Assembly: GCF_000720185.1 (NCBI RefSeq) | Contig: NZ_JOIY01000030.1 | Span: forward strand, 39,874 to 103,873 | DNA length: 64,000 bases | DNA from: Streptomyces sp. NRRL S-340 | GTDB lineage: Bacteria > Actinomycetota > Actinomycetes > Streptomycetales > Streptomycetaceae | Direction: 5' to 3' | In this document: positions 9,130-19,166 of the stretch, piece by piece | How the letters are laid out: every line of letters begins with the position of its first letter | How positions within the stretch are numbered: position 1 is the stretch's first letter | Program-made: the position numbers and the translations under genes | The notes under the pieces: model-generated | Seen by the model: the letters and a program-made list of their open reading frames with translations, nothing else | Told to the model about the DNA's origin: nothing | Databases searched by the model: none

Positions 9130-9275
9130 CCGCGGCCGATCCCCCGTGCCCCCCGTGTTCCCCCGTGTCCCCCCGTGATCCCCCTCTGTGGTCCCCCGGC
9201 TGATCCCCCGTGACCCCCGTGATCCCCCTGCGGTCCCCCCGTCTGATCCCCCGTCCGGCCCCCCCCGGGCCCGGC
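9130..9275. repeat. Short C-rich direct repeats (gayCCCCCGTG)
   Basis: About ten imperfect copies of an 8-14 bp unit around CCCCCGTG, with variants GATCCCCCGTG, GTCCCCCC and TTCCCCCGTG, lie between two convergent genes. It looks like a slippage-prone low-complexity tract that may also act as a terminator region. No gene is present. Confidence 0.7.
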
Positions 9276-9464
9276 TTACTTCGTCGGCTTGAAGGGCTCC
9301 GACGTGGCGTGCATGTCCTTGACCGTGACGGGCTCGTCCGTGGCGTGCATGTCCTGCGTCGTCACGTCGCCGTCCCCGGACTGAGCGACGGCTGCCGCGG
9401 CCTCGCCGTCCTTCGTGCCGGTGGCGTGCATGTCCTGGGGCTTGATGACCGTCTCGTCGCTCAT
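9276..9464 (-). CDS. afsS: AfsS (AfsR2): small activator of secondary metabolism
   Basis: 62 residues from the ATG at 9464, behind GGAG at 8 nt; an upstream ATG at 9494 is in frame but has no good ribosome binding site. Known AfsS is 63 residues. The peptide has three copies of a D-M-H-A-T core (KPQDMHATG, TTQDMHATDEP, TVKDMHATSEP) in an acidic, disordered context. In S. coelicolor afsS is the gene AfsR switches on and it raises antibiotic output; how it works is not settled. It lies downstream of afsR, same strand, 259 bp away, with its own promoter region containing an AfsR-type site. Confidence 0.9.
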   Translation of the reverse strand: MSDETVIKPQDMHATGTKDGEAAAAVAQSGDGDVTTQDMHATDEPVTVKDMHATSEPFKPTK

Positions 9465-9631
9465 GCTCTTCGCTCCACTCGGTGTGTTCCTCATCGGGCG
9501 CTGGAAGCCCGCCCGGTCACTCCCCCGAGTGTGCCCGGGCGGGCCTTCCTGGGCCGCTCACACTAGTTCGCCAGTGCGGGGCCCTTCGCAGTGACCCGTC
9601 TGCCCCCCGACGCGACGGATCGACTGGGTCG

Positions 9632-9664
9632 AGCATGGCGCGAGGCGATAAACGTTCGATGAAC
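9632..9664 (-). promoter_or_regulatory. Putative AfsR binding site and promoter of afsS
   Basis: On the minus strand, heptamers GTTCATC (9664-9658) and GTTTATC (9653-9647) repeat with an 11-bp period, the spacing of SARP direct-repeat operators. A -10-like CATGCT lies at 9637-9632, 9 bp after the second heptamer. The site thus takes the place of the -35 region, as described for AfsR at afsS. The promoter lies ~168 bp upstream of the afsS start codon. Confidence 0.8.
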
Positions 9665-9723
9665 GCGCCGGTGCTGTCCCCGCGGACCTCGCACGGCCTG
9701 CGCCGGACGCGGAAGTCCGCTCC

Positions 9724-12669
9724 TCACACGGCCTGGGCCGGGCGCAGCAGTTCGCTCACGGCGGCGGCCTCGGGCGCCCCCAGTTCCTCGTAGATGCGCA
9801 GGGCGTCGCGCCAGCACACCCGCGCGCGGTCCGTCTGCCCGATGCCCGTCAGGGCGTGGCCCAGAACGGTGAGCACGTTGCCGCGCCGCCACTCGCCGCC
9901 GATGCCGCGCAGCACCGTGAGGGCCAGCTCCGCGTTGGCGGCGGCCTGCGCGGGGCGCTGCGCGGCGATGTCCACCTCGGCCAGGCGGAACAGCGTCATG
10001 CCCTCCCAGAGCCGCTGCCGGCTGTCCCGGAAGACACCCAGCGCCTCGGTGAGGCTGTCCGCGGCGGCGTCGAGCCGGCCGCTCTGGGTGAGCGCCATGC
10101 CCAGGGCGTAGCGGGCGTTGGCGCCCCGCATCGAGTTCCCCATGGCGTCGTAGATGCCGATGCCCTGCTGCGCCAGGGCCACCGCGCTCCTGGTCCGGCC
10201 CGTCGCCAGGTGGATGCGGGAGAGGTTGCACAGCGCGCTGGCCTCGCCGGGCCGGTCCTGAAGGATGCGGAAGTGCCGGATGGCTTCGGACAGATGCTGC
10301 TCGCCGTCCTCGTTGCGGCTCTGGTACAGCGCGATGATGCCGCGCGCGTTGCGCGCCCAGCACACCGGCAGGAGGTCGTCGGCGTCCATGGCGCGGCGGA
10401 TCACCTGTTCCGCCTCCTGGTCGGCCATCTCGAAGCGGCCGGCGTCGACGTGCGCGTGAGCGAGCGTCATCAGTGCCCGGGCCTCCACCTGCGCCACACC
10501 GGCCCGCCGGGCCGCGTCGAGCAGCGCCTTCGCGGTCGCCTCGTACTCCCGGGAGTTGGCTCCCGACTCGGAGATGTCGAGCGCGGCCCACAGCAGGTCG
10601 GTGGCGCGCCGGAGCGAGGCCGAACGCTCCGCGCTGCGGCGGGCGAGGGCGAGGAGGCAGTCCGCCTCGGTGTAGAGCCAGTCCCGGGCGGCCTTGCGGT
10701 CGGGGAAGACGAGCCCGGGGTACCTGGTGGCGGCGAGGTGGTCCACCAGCCGGTCCCCGGGCCGCTCGATCGCGTACACGCCCGCCGCCGTGGCCAGGTA
10801 GAAGTCCAGCAGGCGCGACATCGCCGCGTCCCGTTCGCCCGGGGCGCGCTCGTCGCGTTCGGCGCAGGCCCGGGCGTAGAGGCGGACGAGGTCGTGGAAG
10901 CGGTAGCGGCCGGGGGCGGCGGACTCCAGGAGGGAGGTGTCGACGAGGGATTCCAGCAGGTCCTCGGTGTCCTCGGCGGGCAGGTCGAGCACGGCCGCCG
11001 CAGCAGCCAGGGAGATGTCCGGACCGTCGGCGAGGCCCAGCAGACGGAAGGCGCGGGCCTGGGCCGGCTCCAGTTGGCCGTAACCGAGTTCGAAGGTGGC
11101 CTTCACCGCCAGGTCGCCCGCCTGGAGTTCGTCCAGGCGGCGCCGCTCGTCGGCCAGCTTGGCGGCCAGGACGGAGACCGTCCAGGTGCGGCGGGCCGCC
11201 AGCCGTGAGGCGGCGATGCGGATGGCGAGGGGGAGGAAGCCGCAGGCGGCGACCACGTCGAGCGCCGCCTCCCGCTCCGAGGCGACCCGCTCCTCGCCGA
11301 CGATCCGGATGAAGAGCTGGAGCGCCTCCTCCGGGCTCATCACGTCCAGGTCGACCAGGTGCGCGCCCGCCAGGTCGACCATCCGCACCCGGGAGGTGAC
11401 CAGCGCGGCGCAGCCCTCCGTGCCCGGCAGCAGGGGTCTGACCTGGGCGGCGTCGCGCGCGTTGTCCAGCAGCACCAGGATCCGGCGGCCGTCCAGGACC
11501 GAGCGGTACAGGGCGGCCCGCTCCTCCAGGGAGTCGGGGATCGCGGACTCCGCCGTGCCGAGGGCGCGCAGGAAGGAACCGAGGACCGTCTCCGGTTCCG
11601 CGGCGCGCTGCCCGGCGCCCTGGAGATCGACGTAGAGCTGGCCGTCGGGGAAGGCGGCCCGGGCGTGGTGCGCGACGTGCACGGCGAGGGTCGTCTTGCC
11701 GACCCCGCCGATCCCGGCCAGCGCCGATACGGCCATCACCCGGCCCTCGGCCGAGGCCAGCATGTCGCTCAGCTCGCTGACGAAGGCCGCGCGACCGGTG
11801 AAGTCCGGGACGGTGGCGGGCAGTTGGGCGGGGCGCACGGGGGCCGCGGCGGGTTCCGGGGCGGGGGCGGAGGGCTCGGCGAGGGCGGGGTCCGCCTGGA
11901 GGATGCGCCGCTGGAGCGCGCGCAGCTCCGGGCGCGGGTCCACGCCCAGTTCGTCGGCGAGCAGACGGCGGGTGTCCGCGTAGACGGCCAGCGCCTCCGC
12001 CTGCCGGCCGCTGCGGTACAGGGCGAGCATCAGCAGTTCGCGCAGGCGTTCGCGCAGCGGGTGGGCGGCGGTCAGCGCGGTGAGTTCCGAGACCGCCTCG
12101 CCGTGGCAGCCCTGTTCCAGGTCCATGTCGAGCCGCGACTCCAGGAGCTGCAGCCGCCACTCCTGAAGGCGTACCCGCTGCGCCTCGGCGTACGGGCCGG
12201 GCACCCCCGCCAGGGGCTCGCCGTCCCACAGGCGCAGCGCGCGGCCGAGCAGCGTCCGCGCCCGGTGCAGGTCCCCGGCGGCGCGGGCCTTGTCGGCCTG
12301 CGCGGAGAGGTCCTGTGCCGTCCCCGCGTCCAGCGCGCCCTCGCCCAGGCCGCGCACGGCGTATCCGCCGGACTCGCTGACCAGGACCCCGGGGTCGAGG
12401 ACCTTGCGCAGCCGGGAGGCGTACGTCCGGACCGCCGCCAGCGCCTGCGAGGGCGGCTCCTCGCCCCACAGGGCGTCGATCAGCTCGGACGCCGTCGCCG
12501 TGCGCCCCTCGCGCAGCAGCAGCGCGGCGAGCAGGGCGCGCTGCTGGGGCGAGCCGGTGGGCAGCAGTTCCTCGCCGCGCCAGGCGCGCACCGGTCCGAG
12601 TACGCAGAAGCGCAGCGCGGCCGACCGCTCGGCACGCCGCTGCTCCGGTACTCGCGGTACACCGTCCAT
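9724..12669 (-). CDS. afsR: AfsR: SARP-STAND-TPR global regulator
   Basis: 981 residues from ATG 12669 with AGGGAG close upstream; the frame extends 20 codons further, but homologues begin MDG. Domain order: SARP winged-helix DNA-binding domain (LRFCVLGPVRAW to ~105), bacterial transcriptional activation domain (~105-260), Pro/Ala linker, NB-ARC/STAND ATPase with Walker A GIGGVGKTT near residue 320 and RILVLLDNARDAAQV as Walker B, a winged-helix region, then a TPR array over the last ~270 residues. In the family, AfsR hydrolyses ATP, is phosphorylated by AfsK and other kinases, and recruits RNA polymerase at afsS. The adjoining afsK and afsS make the assignment firm. Confidence 0.95.
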   Translation of the reverse strand: MDGVPRVPEQRRAERSAALRFCVLGPVRAWRGEELLPTGSPQQRALLAALLLREGRTATASELIDALWGEEPPSQALAAVRTYASRLRKVLDPGVLVSESGGYAVRGLGEGALDAGTAQDLSAQADKARAAGDLHRARTLLGRALRLWDGEPLAGVPGPYAEAQRVRLQEWRLQLLESRLDMDLEQGCHGEAVSELTALTAAHPLRERLRELLMLALYRSGRQAEALAVYADTRRLLADELGVDPRPELRALQRRILQADPALAEPSAPAPEPAAAPVRPAQLPATVPDFTGRAAFVSELSDMLASAEGRVMAVSALAGIGGVGKTTLAVHVAHHARAAFPDGQLYVDLQGAGQRAAEPETVLGSFLRALGTAESAIPDSLEERAALYRSVLDGRRILVLLDNARDAAQVRPLLPGTEGCAALVTSRVRMVDLAGAHLVDLDVMSPEEALQLFIRIVGEERVASEREAALDVVAACGFLPLAIRIAASRLAARRTWTVSVLAAKLADERRRLDELQAGDLAVKATFELGYGQLEPAQARAFRLLGLADGPDISLAAAAAVLDLPAEDTEDLLESLVDTSLLESAAPGRYRFHDLVRLYARACAERDERAPGERDAAMSRLLDFYLATAAGVYAIERPGDRLVDHLAATRYPGLVFPDRKAARDWLYTEADCLLALARRSAERSASLRRATDLLWAALDISESGANSREYEATAKALLDAARRAGVAQVEARALMTLAHAHVDAGRFEMADQEAEQVIRRAMDADDLLPVCWARNARGIIALYQSRNEDGEQHLSEAIRHFRILQDRPGEASALCNLSRIHLATGRTRSAVALAQQGIGIYDAMGNSMRGANARYALGMALTQSGRLDAAADSLTEALGVFRDSRQRLWEGMTLFRLAEVDIAAQRPAQAAANAELALTVLRGIGGEWRRGNVLTVLGHALTGIGQTDRARVCWRDALRIYEELGAPEAAAVSELLRPAQAV

Positions 12670-12820
12670 CGCTGCTCCCTGACCGCTGCCGAACTGTCCA
12701 TCGCCGAGAGGCCAGTTTGCCTTGTTCATGGCAGATGCGTCAGCTCCGGGAGACAGCGATCACAGGCCGTGGTGCCCTGCCTCACAAGGCTTGCACAAGC
12801 TCTCCTCTTGCGGAGGGCGC

Positions 12821-13216
12821 TCAGTCGGTGAGATCCACCCGCACCGTCAGCAGGTCCGTCCCGAAGGCCCGTACCGCCGCGCTGTTGAACCGGGGCAGGC
12901 GGCGCAGCCGGGCCACGGCGTCGTCGCCGGGCAGGAGGTGGGCGGTGCCGTGGTGCCAGCGGCCCCGGATGCGGACGCGGACGGCTGGGTCCGCCTGGAT
13001 GTTGCGGACGTACTGGGATCTGAGGCCGAACTCGGAGACGAACCAGAAGGATCCGTCCGTGAGGCGTCCGCCCACGGGGGTGCGGCGGGGCAGCCGGGAG
13101 ACGCGGCCGGTGGTCTCCAGCAGGGTCTGCGAGGGCAGACGCCGGTTGACCGGATTGGCGACGTACCGCTGGAAGCGGGTCACCATCCGGTGCTTCAGCT
13201 CACTGTGGCGGGTCAT
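12821..13216 (-). CDS. Nitroreductase/deazaflavin (F420)-dependent oxidoreductase family protein
   Basis: 131 residues. LLETTGRVSRLPRRTPVGGR and the following FWFVSEFG...YVRNIQADPAVRVRIRGRW match the split-barrel Ddn-type family, in which the lysine/arginine-rich turn and the 'NixAdPxVxv' strand bind F420 or lipid quinone. It ends VRVDLTD. It is small and has no membrane anchor. It sits next to fbiC, which makes the F420 precursor, so cofactor and enzyme are neighbours. The actual substrate is unknown. Confidence 0.8.
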   Translation of the reverse strand: MTRHSELKHRMVTRFQRYVANPVNRRLPSQTLLETTGRVSRLPRRTPVGGRLTDGSFWFVSEFGLRSQYVRNIQADPAVRVRIRGRWHHGTAHLLPGDDAVARLRRLPRFNSAAVRAFGTDLLTVRVDLTD

Positions 13217-13289
13217 GGGCCGTCAGCCTAGGGGTGCGCCACGGGATTCGTGCGTTCACCGGGGGAGCGGGCAGGCCACCTGCGCCCTT

Positions 13290-13460
13290 GCCGCGTGCGC
13301 CTCTCGCGCCCGCCCGTGCTGCTCGCGCCCGTCCGTGCCTCTCGCGCCCGCCCGTGCTGCTCGCGCCCGTCCGTGCCTCTCGCGCCCGCCCGTGCTGCTC
13401 GCGCCCGCGCGTCCTGGGTGCTCGTGCCCGTCGGTGCTGCTCGTGTCCGCCCCGGCCGGG
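13290..13460. repeat. 19-bp half-unit (38-bp) tandem repeat upstream of fbiC
   Basis: Alternating near-copies of CCGTGCCTCTCGCGCCCGC and CCGTGCTGCTCGCGCCCGT repeat about three times and then decay (CTGGGTGCTCGTGCCCG, GTGCTGCTCGTGTCCGC). The array fills the 313-bp gap between the Ddn-like gene and fbiC. Its mirror-strand ORFs are repeats of charged peptides and are not credible genes. Confidence 0.85.
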
Positions 13461-13529
13461 CGGGGCGCCGGTGCCGCGCGTCCCGGGCACGGCCGCCCGC
13501 GCTGATCAGCGCGATCGTATGCTCGGGGG

Positions 13530-16115
13530 ATGACGACTTCCGCGACCTCCGGAACCGGCCCCACCGAGAACTCCCTGCGTCGCGCCCTCAAACGTGCGCG
13601 GGACGGCGTCGCCCTGGACGTCGCCGAGGCGGCGGTGCTGCTCCAGGCCCGCGGCGAGCACCTGCGGGACCTCGTCGCCTCCGCCGCCCGGGTGCGCGAC
13701 GCAGGCCTGGAGGCCGCCGGGCGTCCCGGTGTCATCACCTACTCCAAGAGCGTCTTCGTCCCGCTGACCCGGCTGTGCCGGGACAAGTGCCACTACTGCA
13801 CGTTCGTCACCGTCCCCGGCAAGCTGCGCCGCGCCGGACACGGGATGTTCATGTCCCCCGACGAGGTCCTGGACATCGCCCGCCGCGGTGCCGCACTCGG
13901 CTGCAAGGAAGCCCTCATCACCCTCGGCGACAAGCCCGAGGACCGCTGGCCCGAGGCCCGCGAATGGCTCGACGCGCACGGCTACGACGACACCATCGCC
14001 TACGTCCGTGCCGTCTCCATCCGCATCCTGGAGGAGACCGGCCTCCTGCCGCACCTCAACCCGGGCGTCCTGAGCTGGACGGACTTCCAGCGGCTCAAGC
14101 CCGTCGCGCCGTCCATGGGCATGATGCTGGAGACCACCGCGACCCGTCTGTGGTCCGAGCCCGGCAGCCCGCACCACGGCTCCCCGGACAAGGAGCCCGC
14201 CGTGCGGCTGCGGGTCCTGGAGGACGCCGGACGCTCCTCCGTCCCCTTCACCTCCGGGATCCTGATCGGCATCGGCGAGACGTTCGAGGAGCGCGCCGAG
14301 TCCCTGTTCGCGCTGCGCAAGGTCGCCCGCGCCCACCACGGGATCCAGGAGCTGATCATCCAGAACTTCCGCGCCAAGCCGGACACGGCGATGCGCGGCA
14401 TGCCGGACGCCGAACTGGACGACCTGGTCGCCACGGTCGCCGTCGCCCGGCACATCATGGGTCCCACGGCCTGCCTCCAGGCCCCGCCCAACCTCGTCGA
14501 CGGCGAGTACGAACGGCTCATCGCGGCCGGCGTCGACGACTGGGGCGGCGTCTCCCCGCTCACCATCGACCACGTCAACCCCGAGCGTCCCTGGCCGCAG
14601 ATCGACCAGTTGCGCGAGCGTTCCGCCGCCGCCGGGTTCGAGCTGCGCGAACGGCTCTGCGTCTACCCGGAGTTCGTCACCCGGGGCGAACCCTGGCTCG
14701 ACCCCCGCCTGCTGCCGCACGTGAGCGCCCTCGCCGACCCGGCGACCGGCCTGGCCCGCGAGGACGCGACCGTCGAGGGGCGGCCCTGGCAGGAACCGGA
14801 CGAGGCGTTCACCGCCTCCGGCCGCACCGACCTGCACACCGCGATCGACGCCGAGGGCCGCACCGGGGACCGCCGCGGCGACTTCGACGAGGTCTACGGC
14901 GACTGGGACGCCCTGCGCGAGGCGGCGGCGCCCGGCATGGCACCCGAGCGCATCGACACCGACGTCCGCCAGGCCCTGCGCACCGCCGCCGACGACCCGA
15001 CGCGGCTGACCGACGCCGAGGCGCTGGCGCTGCTGCACGCGGACGGCCCGGCGCTGGACGCCCTCGCCCGGATCGCGGACGACGTCCGCAGGGCGGCGGT
15101 CGGCGACGACGTGACGTACATCGTCACCCGCAACATCAACTTCACCAACGTCTGCTACACCGGCTGCCGCTTCTGCGCCTTCGCCCAGCGCCGCACGGAC
15201 GCCGACGCCTACACCCTCTCCCTCGACCAGGTCGCCGACCGCGCCCAGCAGGCCTGGGAGGTGGGCGCGGTGGAGGTCTGCATGCAGGGCGGCATCCACC
15301 CGGACCTGCCCGGCACCGCCTACTTCGACATCGCCAGGGCGGTCAAGGAGCGCGTCCCCGGCATGCACGTGCACGCGTTCTCGCCGATGGAGGTGGTCAA
15401 CGGCGCGGCCCGCACCAACCTGTCGATCCGCGAATGGCTGACCGCGGCCAAGGAGGCGGGCCTGGACACCATCCCCGGGACGGCCGCGGAGATCCTGGAC
15501 GACGAGGTCCGCTGGGTCCTGACCAAGGGCAAGCTGCCCACCGCGACCTGGATCGAGGTCGTCAGGACCGCGCACGAGCTGGGCATCCGCTCCTCGTCGA
15601 CGATGATGTACGGCCACGTCGACCAGCCCCGCCACTGGCTCGGCCACTTCCGCACCCTGGCCCGCATCCAGCAGGAGACCGGCGGTTTCACGGAGTTCGT
15701 CACCCTCCCCTTCATCCACACCAACGCCCCGGTCTACCTGGCCGGCATCGCCCGCCCCGGCCCCACGGCCCGCGACAACCGGGCGGTCACCGCGATGGCC
15801 CGCCTGCTGCTGCACCCCTGGATCCCCAACATCCAGACGAGCTGGGTCAAACTGGGCACGGACGGTGCCGCCGAGATGCTCCGCTCCGGCGCCAACGACC
15901 TGGGCGGCACCCTCATGGAGGAGACCATCTCCCGCATGGCGGGCTCCTCCTACGGCTCCTACAAGTCGGTCAAGGACCTCATCGCGGTCGCGGAAGCGGC
16001 GGGCCGCCCCGCCCGCCCGCGCACCACGGTCTACGGCGAGGTCCCGGAGGAGCGCCAGCGAGCGGCGGCGGCCTCGGACGGCCACCTGCCGCGGCTGCTG
16101 CCGGTGCTGGACTGA
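13530..16115 (+). CDS. fbiC: FbiC: bifunctional FO synthase (CofG-CofH fusion)
   Basis: 861 residues, the full length of actinobacterial FbiC. It contains two radical-SAM barrels. CofG half: C83-x3-C87-x2-C90 in [10 protein letters not shown]. CofH half: C542-x3-C546-x2-C549 in [10 protein letters not shown]. Both carry the expected [4Fe-4S] ligands. CofH condenses tyrosine with 5-amino-6-ribitylamino-uracil and CofG closes the ring to give 7,8-didemethyl-8-hydroxy-5-deazariboflavin (FO), precursor of F420. Cytosolic. It stands alone on the plus strand. Confidence 0.97.
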   Translation: MTTSATSGTGPTENSLRRALKRARDGVALDVAEAAVLLQARGEHLRDLVASAARVRDAGLEAAGRPGVITYSKSVFVPLTRLCRDKCHYCTFVTVPGKLRRAGHGMFMSPDEVLDIARRGAALGCKEALITLGDKPEDRWPEAREWLDAHGYDDTIAYVRAVSIRILEETGLLPHLNPGVLSWTDFQRLKPVAPSMGMMLETTATRLWSEPGSPHHGSPDKEPAVRLRVLEDAGRSSVPFTSGILIGIGETFEERAESLFALRKVARAHHGIQELIIQNFRAKPDTAMRGMPDAELDDLVATVAVARHIMGPTACLQAPPNLVDGEYERLIAAGVDDWGGVSPLTIDHVNPERPWPQIDQLRERSAAAGFELRERLCVYPEFVTRGEPWLDPRLLPHVSALADPATGLAREDATVEGRPWQEPDEAFTASGRTDLHTAIDAEGRTGDRRGDFDEVYGDWDALREAAAPGMAPERIDTDVRQALRTAADDPTRLTDAEALALLHADGPALDALARIADDVRRAAVGDDVTYIVTRNINFTNVCYTGCRFCAFAQRRTDADAYTLSLDQVADRAQQAWEVGAVEVCMQGGIHPDLPGTAYFDIARAVKERVPGMHVHAFSPMEVVNGAARTNLSIREWLTAAKEAGLDTIPGTAAEILDDEVRWVLTKGKLPTATWIEVVRTAHELGIRSSSTMMYGHVDQPRHWLGHFRTLARIQQETGGFTEFVTLPFIHTNAPVYLAGIARPGPTARDNRAVTAMARLLLHPWIPNIQTSWVKLGTDGAAEMLRSGANDLGGTLMEETISRMAGSSYGSYKSVKDLIAVAEAAGRPARPRTTVYGEVPEERQRAAAASDGHLPRLLPVLD

Positions 16116-16157
16116 CGGCAGGGGCGGCGTCCTGCTGCCCCTGCCCGGCCCGCTCGT

Positions 16158-19004
16158 TCACGGTGTGTCCGTCGTCCGGGCCGGATAGGCGCCGCAGGCG
16201 GTGTGGGTCCGGGAGACGGCGGTGAGGTAGCGGGCACGTTCCGCCGGGGTGAGGCTGCGGCCCACCCGTCCGCACAGCGCCGCGATCCAGGCGTCGGCCG
16301 AAGTGTCCCAGGTCAGCACCTCGCCGCCCTCGGTGGCCGACCACAGCTGCTTCCCGTCGGGTGAGAAGGCGAGGCGGCTCTGCGTGCCCGTGCCGCCGGT
16401 GCCGGACCAGGAGAAGTCCGGGGCCGGCAGGGCCGTGTCCGCCAGCCGGTCACCGGTCCTGGCGTCCCACAGCCACACCGTGCCGTCCCCCGAAAGCGTG
16501 GCCGCCCAGCGGCCGGCCGGGTCCGCCGCGAGACCGCTTCCACCGGACCCGTCCGACCGCCACCGCAACGCCCCTGTCCCGACGTCCCACCTGGTCAGGG
16601 TGTGACCGTCGACGTTCGCGTACAGGGAACGGTCCTTTTCGGAGAGAGCCAGTGCGTCCACGGCCCCGCCCCCGACGTCCAGGCGGCGCAGCAGGCGGCC
16701 CGAAGGCACGTCGTACACGCGGACGGGGCCTTTGTCCGGGGCGATGGCCGCGAGGGCGCCGTGCTCGCTCAGAGCCATCGTGTACTCGGTGAGACCGGTC
16801 TTCTTCCGGTCCTCGTCCGACAGGCGGGGGACGGTACGCGGGAGCGCCGTGGACAGTTTTCCGGTTCGGGGGTCGAAAATCAGTACGGCTCCGTCCGTGG
16901 TCAGGATCACGGCTCGGCCGCCCTGCCCGCAGGCGACCCGGGTCCACCCCAAGGTGTCACTGTTCGCGGGCAGGGGGACGGCCGCCGCTTTGCGCAGCGC
17001 GCCGGGTCCCTTCTTCCACACGGTCAGCGCGGTGTCCGACACGGCGTACAGGGTGCCGCCGTCCGGGCTGAGGGCGACGTCGTCGTACGGGATCTCCTGC
17101 TCGTTGCTCGGAAGGTCCTTGCCCGCCGACCAGAGGTGCAGCGTGGAGGGGGATCTGTCGATGGTCTCCTGGCTCCATGCCACCTGTCCGGGCCCGCTCA
17201 CGGAGAGCGGCGGCGGGTACTCGACCGTCGCTCCGTCGGGGATCCTGGCACCGTGCCTGTGCAAAGTGGGTCCCGCCTTACCCAGGTCCCACAGGGCCAC
17301 AGTGGTGCCACTGGCCGAGGCCAGACGGTCGCCGGCGCCCGGTGAGAACGCCAGCAGCGAAGGCGCCCTGACCCCGGGAAGCGAGTCCACGACCGCGTGC
17401 GAGGGAGTGTCGTCCACCCTCCTGGCCACGGTGAGGCCTTTGCTAGTGCCGATCGCGACCTGGTGATTGTCGGACACGGCCAGGCTGATGGCCTCTTCGT
17501 CGGGCAGGACCGGCAGGACGATCCCGCAGTTCCCCGCTTCGGAGCCGGGGAACTTCCCGGCCGCCAGCTGCCCGACCGTCATCAGGGCCAGACCGCCGTA
17601 CTTGAGGAAGCCGAAGCAGTTTCCGCTCGGTGATGCGGCGGTCACATAGCCGTTGGCGGGGTACAGGGTGCCGTCGTCCGACTGGAGACGGCGCAAGGCG
17701 CCGTCGTAGAGACGCCACCCCCCGAAGGTGACCAGGGTCACCTTCTTCCCCTTGTCCTGAAAGGCGAGGTCCGCCGCCTTGCCGGAAAGGCCGGTGTCGA
17801 CGCGCGCGTACGGTGCGTCGCTCCGTTCTCCGAACAGCCTGAGTGCTCCCTCGTCGTCGAAGACGGCCAGATTGTGGCTGGAGGACTGGAAGGCGAGCCC
17901 GGTGATACCGGGGGCGCCGGCGGGGAGCCGACGCGTGGAGTGCCCCTGCACGTCCCGTACGACCGTCTCGCCGGAACTGCTCCCCACGGCCAGCAGGCGG
18001 TCGTCGTCGCTGAACGCCAGGGAGGTGACCTCCCCGTGGACGGAGATCCTCCCCAGCCGCCGGCTCCCGTCGGAGGTCCAGACGGTCACGGAGCCCTTGG
18101 CCGTGCCGACGGCCGCGTAGTGCCGCGAGGTGGTGAGGGCCAGGGCCGTCACCGCCGCGTCGCCCCGGACGAAGCGCACCAGGTGAGGGCTGCGGGTGGT
18201 GAGCTGGTACAGCGCCGAAAGGGTCTCCGGTGTCTCCTCGACCTGGTAGGCCTGGAGCGCCAGCAGCGAGGCGAGGTCCAGGTCGTCTCCGCTCAGGTTC
18301 ACCGCGGTGGCGGCCAGTTGGCGGGCGGTCGCGAGGCGTGCCTGGTCCCGCGCGGTGTTCCGCTGCACGAAGGCGTACACGGCGGTTGCCGACGCCAGGA
18401 CCGCCAGCGTGGTCGTGACCGCCAGCATGGCCTGTCGGAAGCGCTGTAATTTGCGGCGCTGGGAGACGTCCTCACCGATCAGCTCGTCCTTGGGACGGCT
18501 GTGCAGTGGTGCGGCCAGGTCGGCCACGCATTCGCGGAAGCGCGGGTCCCGCGGGGCGTCCTCATGGTCCTCGCTCAGCCACCGGAGGTCCACCCAGCGC
18601 GGTTCCTCGGTGAAGTAGCCCCGCAGGGCGTCCGGCAGGCACGTGCTGCGCTCCCAGTCGAAGTCCTGTGCCGAGTGGTCCCAGTGGAGTTCGCCCCCGG
18701 TGACGACGAGCAGCAGGTTCGCCGCCCGGGGACCCTGCCGCCACCAGGAGATCTCCTTGGCCACCCACGGGGAACGCGCGGACTGGGGCGACGCCAGGAG
18801 GAGGAAGAACTCGGAGTCGCCGAGCGCCTGTTCCACCGTGCTCCACAGCCCTGGGTTCGCGGAGAGGGCGGCGTTGTCGAGGAAGACCCGGAGGGCTCGT
18901 ACCTTGTTCCAGGGCTTGGCGAAGCTGTGCAGGGCGTCTCTCAGCCAGCGGGCCCGGTGGCCATCCGCTTCGTGACTGTACGAGATGAATGCCGCGTAGC
19001 TCAT
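16158..19004 (-). CDS. TIR domain - transmembrane - WD40 repeat protein
   Basis: 948 residues from ATG 19004 with GGAGAAG 7 nt upstream; a longer open frame to 20360 crosses the divergent gene and is a shadow. Residues 1-150 are a TIR domain: AFISYSHEADGHRARWL, LRVFLDNAALS, FFLLLASPQSARSPWVAKE, keeping the glutamate (E84) that is catalytic in NAD-cleaving bacterial TIRs. Residues ~192-214 form one transmembrane helix, followed by a basic helix and then WD40/beta-propeller repeats to the end (VTVWTSDG, VRVYDVPSG, VWLWDARTG). The TIR side would be cytosolic if the N-terminus is in, leaving the propeller outside, but topology is inferred only. Probable sensor-effector; divergent from a DUF4231 membrane protein. 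Confidence 0.85.
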   Translation of the reverse strand: MSYAAFISYSHEADGHRARWLRDALHSFAKPWNKVRALRVFLDNAALSANPGLWSTVEQALGDSEFFLLLASPQSARSPWVAKEISWWRQGPRAANLLLVVTGGELHWDHSAQDFDWERSTCLPDALRGYFTEEPRWVDLRWLSEDHEDAPRDPRFRECVADLAAPLHSRPKDELIGEDVSQRRKLQRFRQAMLAVTTTLAVLASATAVYAFVQRNTARDQARLATARQLAATAVNLSGDDLDLASLLALQAYQVEETPETLSALYQLTTRSPHLVRFVRGDAAVTALALTTSRHYAAVGTAKGSVTVWTSDGSRRLGRISVHGEVTSLAFSDDDRLLAVGSSSGETVVRDVQGHSTRRLPAGAPGITGLAFQSSSHNLAVFDDEGALRLFGERSDAPYARVDTGLSGKAADLAFQDKGKKVTLVTFGGWRLYDGALRRLQSDDGTLYPANGYVTAASPSGNCFGFLKYGGLALMTVGQLAAGKFPGSEAGNCGIVLPVLPDEEAISLAVSDNHQVAIGTSKGLTVARRVDDTPSHAVVDSLPGVRAPSLLAFSPGAGDRLASASGTTVALWDLGKAGPTLHRHGARIPDGATVEYPPPLSVSGPGQVAWSQETIDRSPSTLHLWSAGKDLPSNEQEIPYDDVALSPDGGTLYAVSDTALTVWKKGPGALRKAAAVPLPANSDTLGWTRVACGQGGRAVILTTDGAVLIFDPRTGKLSTALPRTVPRLSDEDRKKTGLTEYTMALSEHGALAAIAPDKGPVRVYDVPSGRLLRRLDVGGGAVDALALSEKDRSLYANVDGHTLTRWDVGTGALRWRSDGSGGSGLAADPAGRWAATLSGDGTVWLWDARTGDRLADTALPAPDFSWSGTGGTGTQSRLAFSPDGKQLWSATEGGEVLTWDTSADAWIAALCGRVGRSLTPAERARYLTAVSRTHTACGAYPARTTDTP

Positions 19005-19166
19005 CGGCGTGCTTCTCCGTCCTTCTGCCGCGGGTGCGGGACCGTCCCTGGCATCCTTGCCTGACGGCCCACCAACTTCCTTTCCCTCCAGCCGTATTGA
19101 GTCCGCCGGTCGTGGCCGCCTTGTGATGCTTTCCCAGCCGGACCCGAGAAGACCAGAGGGGGCAGA

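Noticed and set aside
13290..13460. Coding ORFs over the repeat upstream of fbiC
   Set aside because: They translate to repeated Arg/Ala/Pro strings on both strands and follow the repeat, not codon bias.
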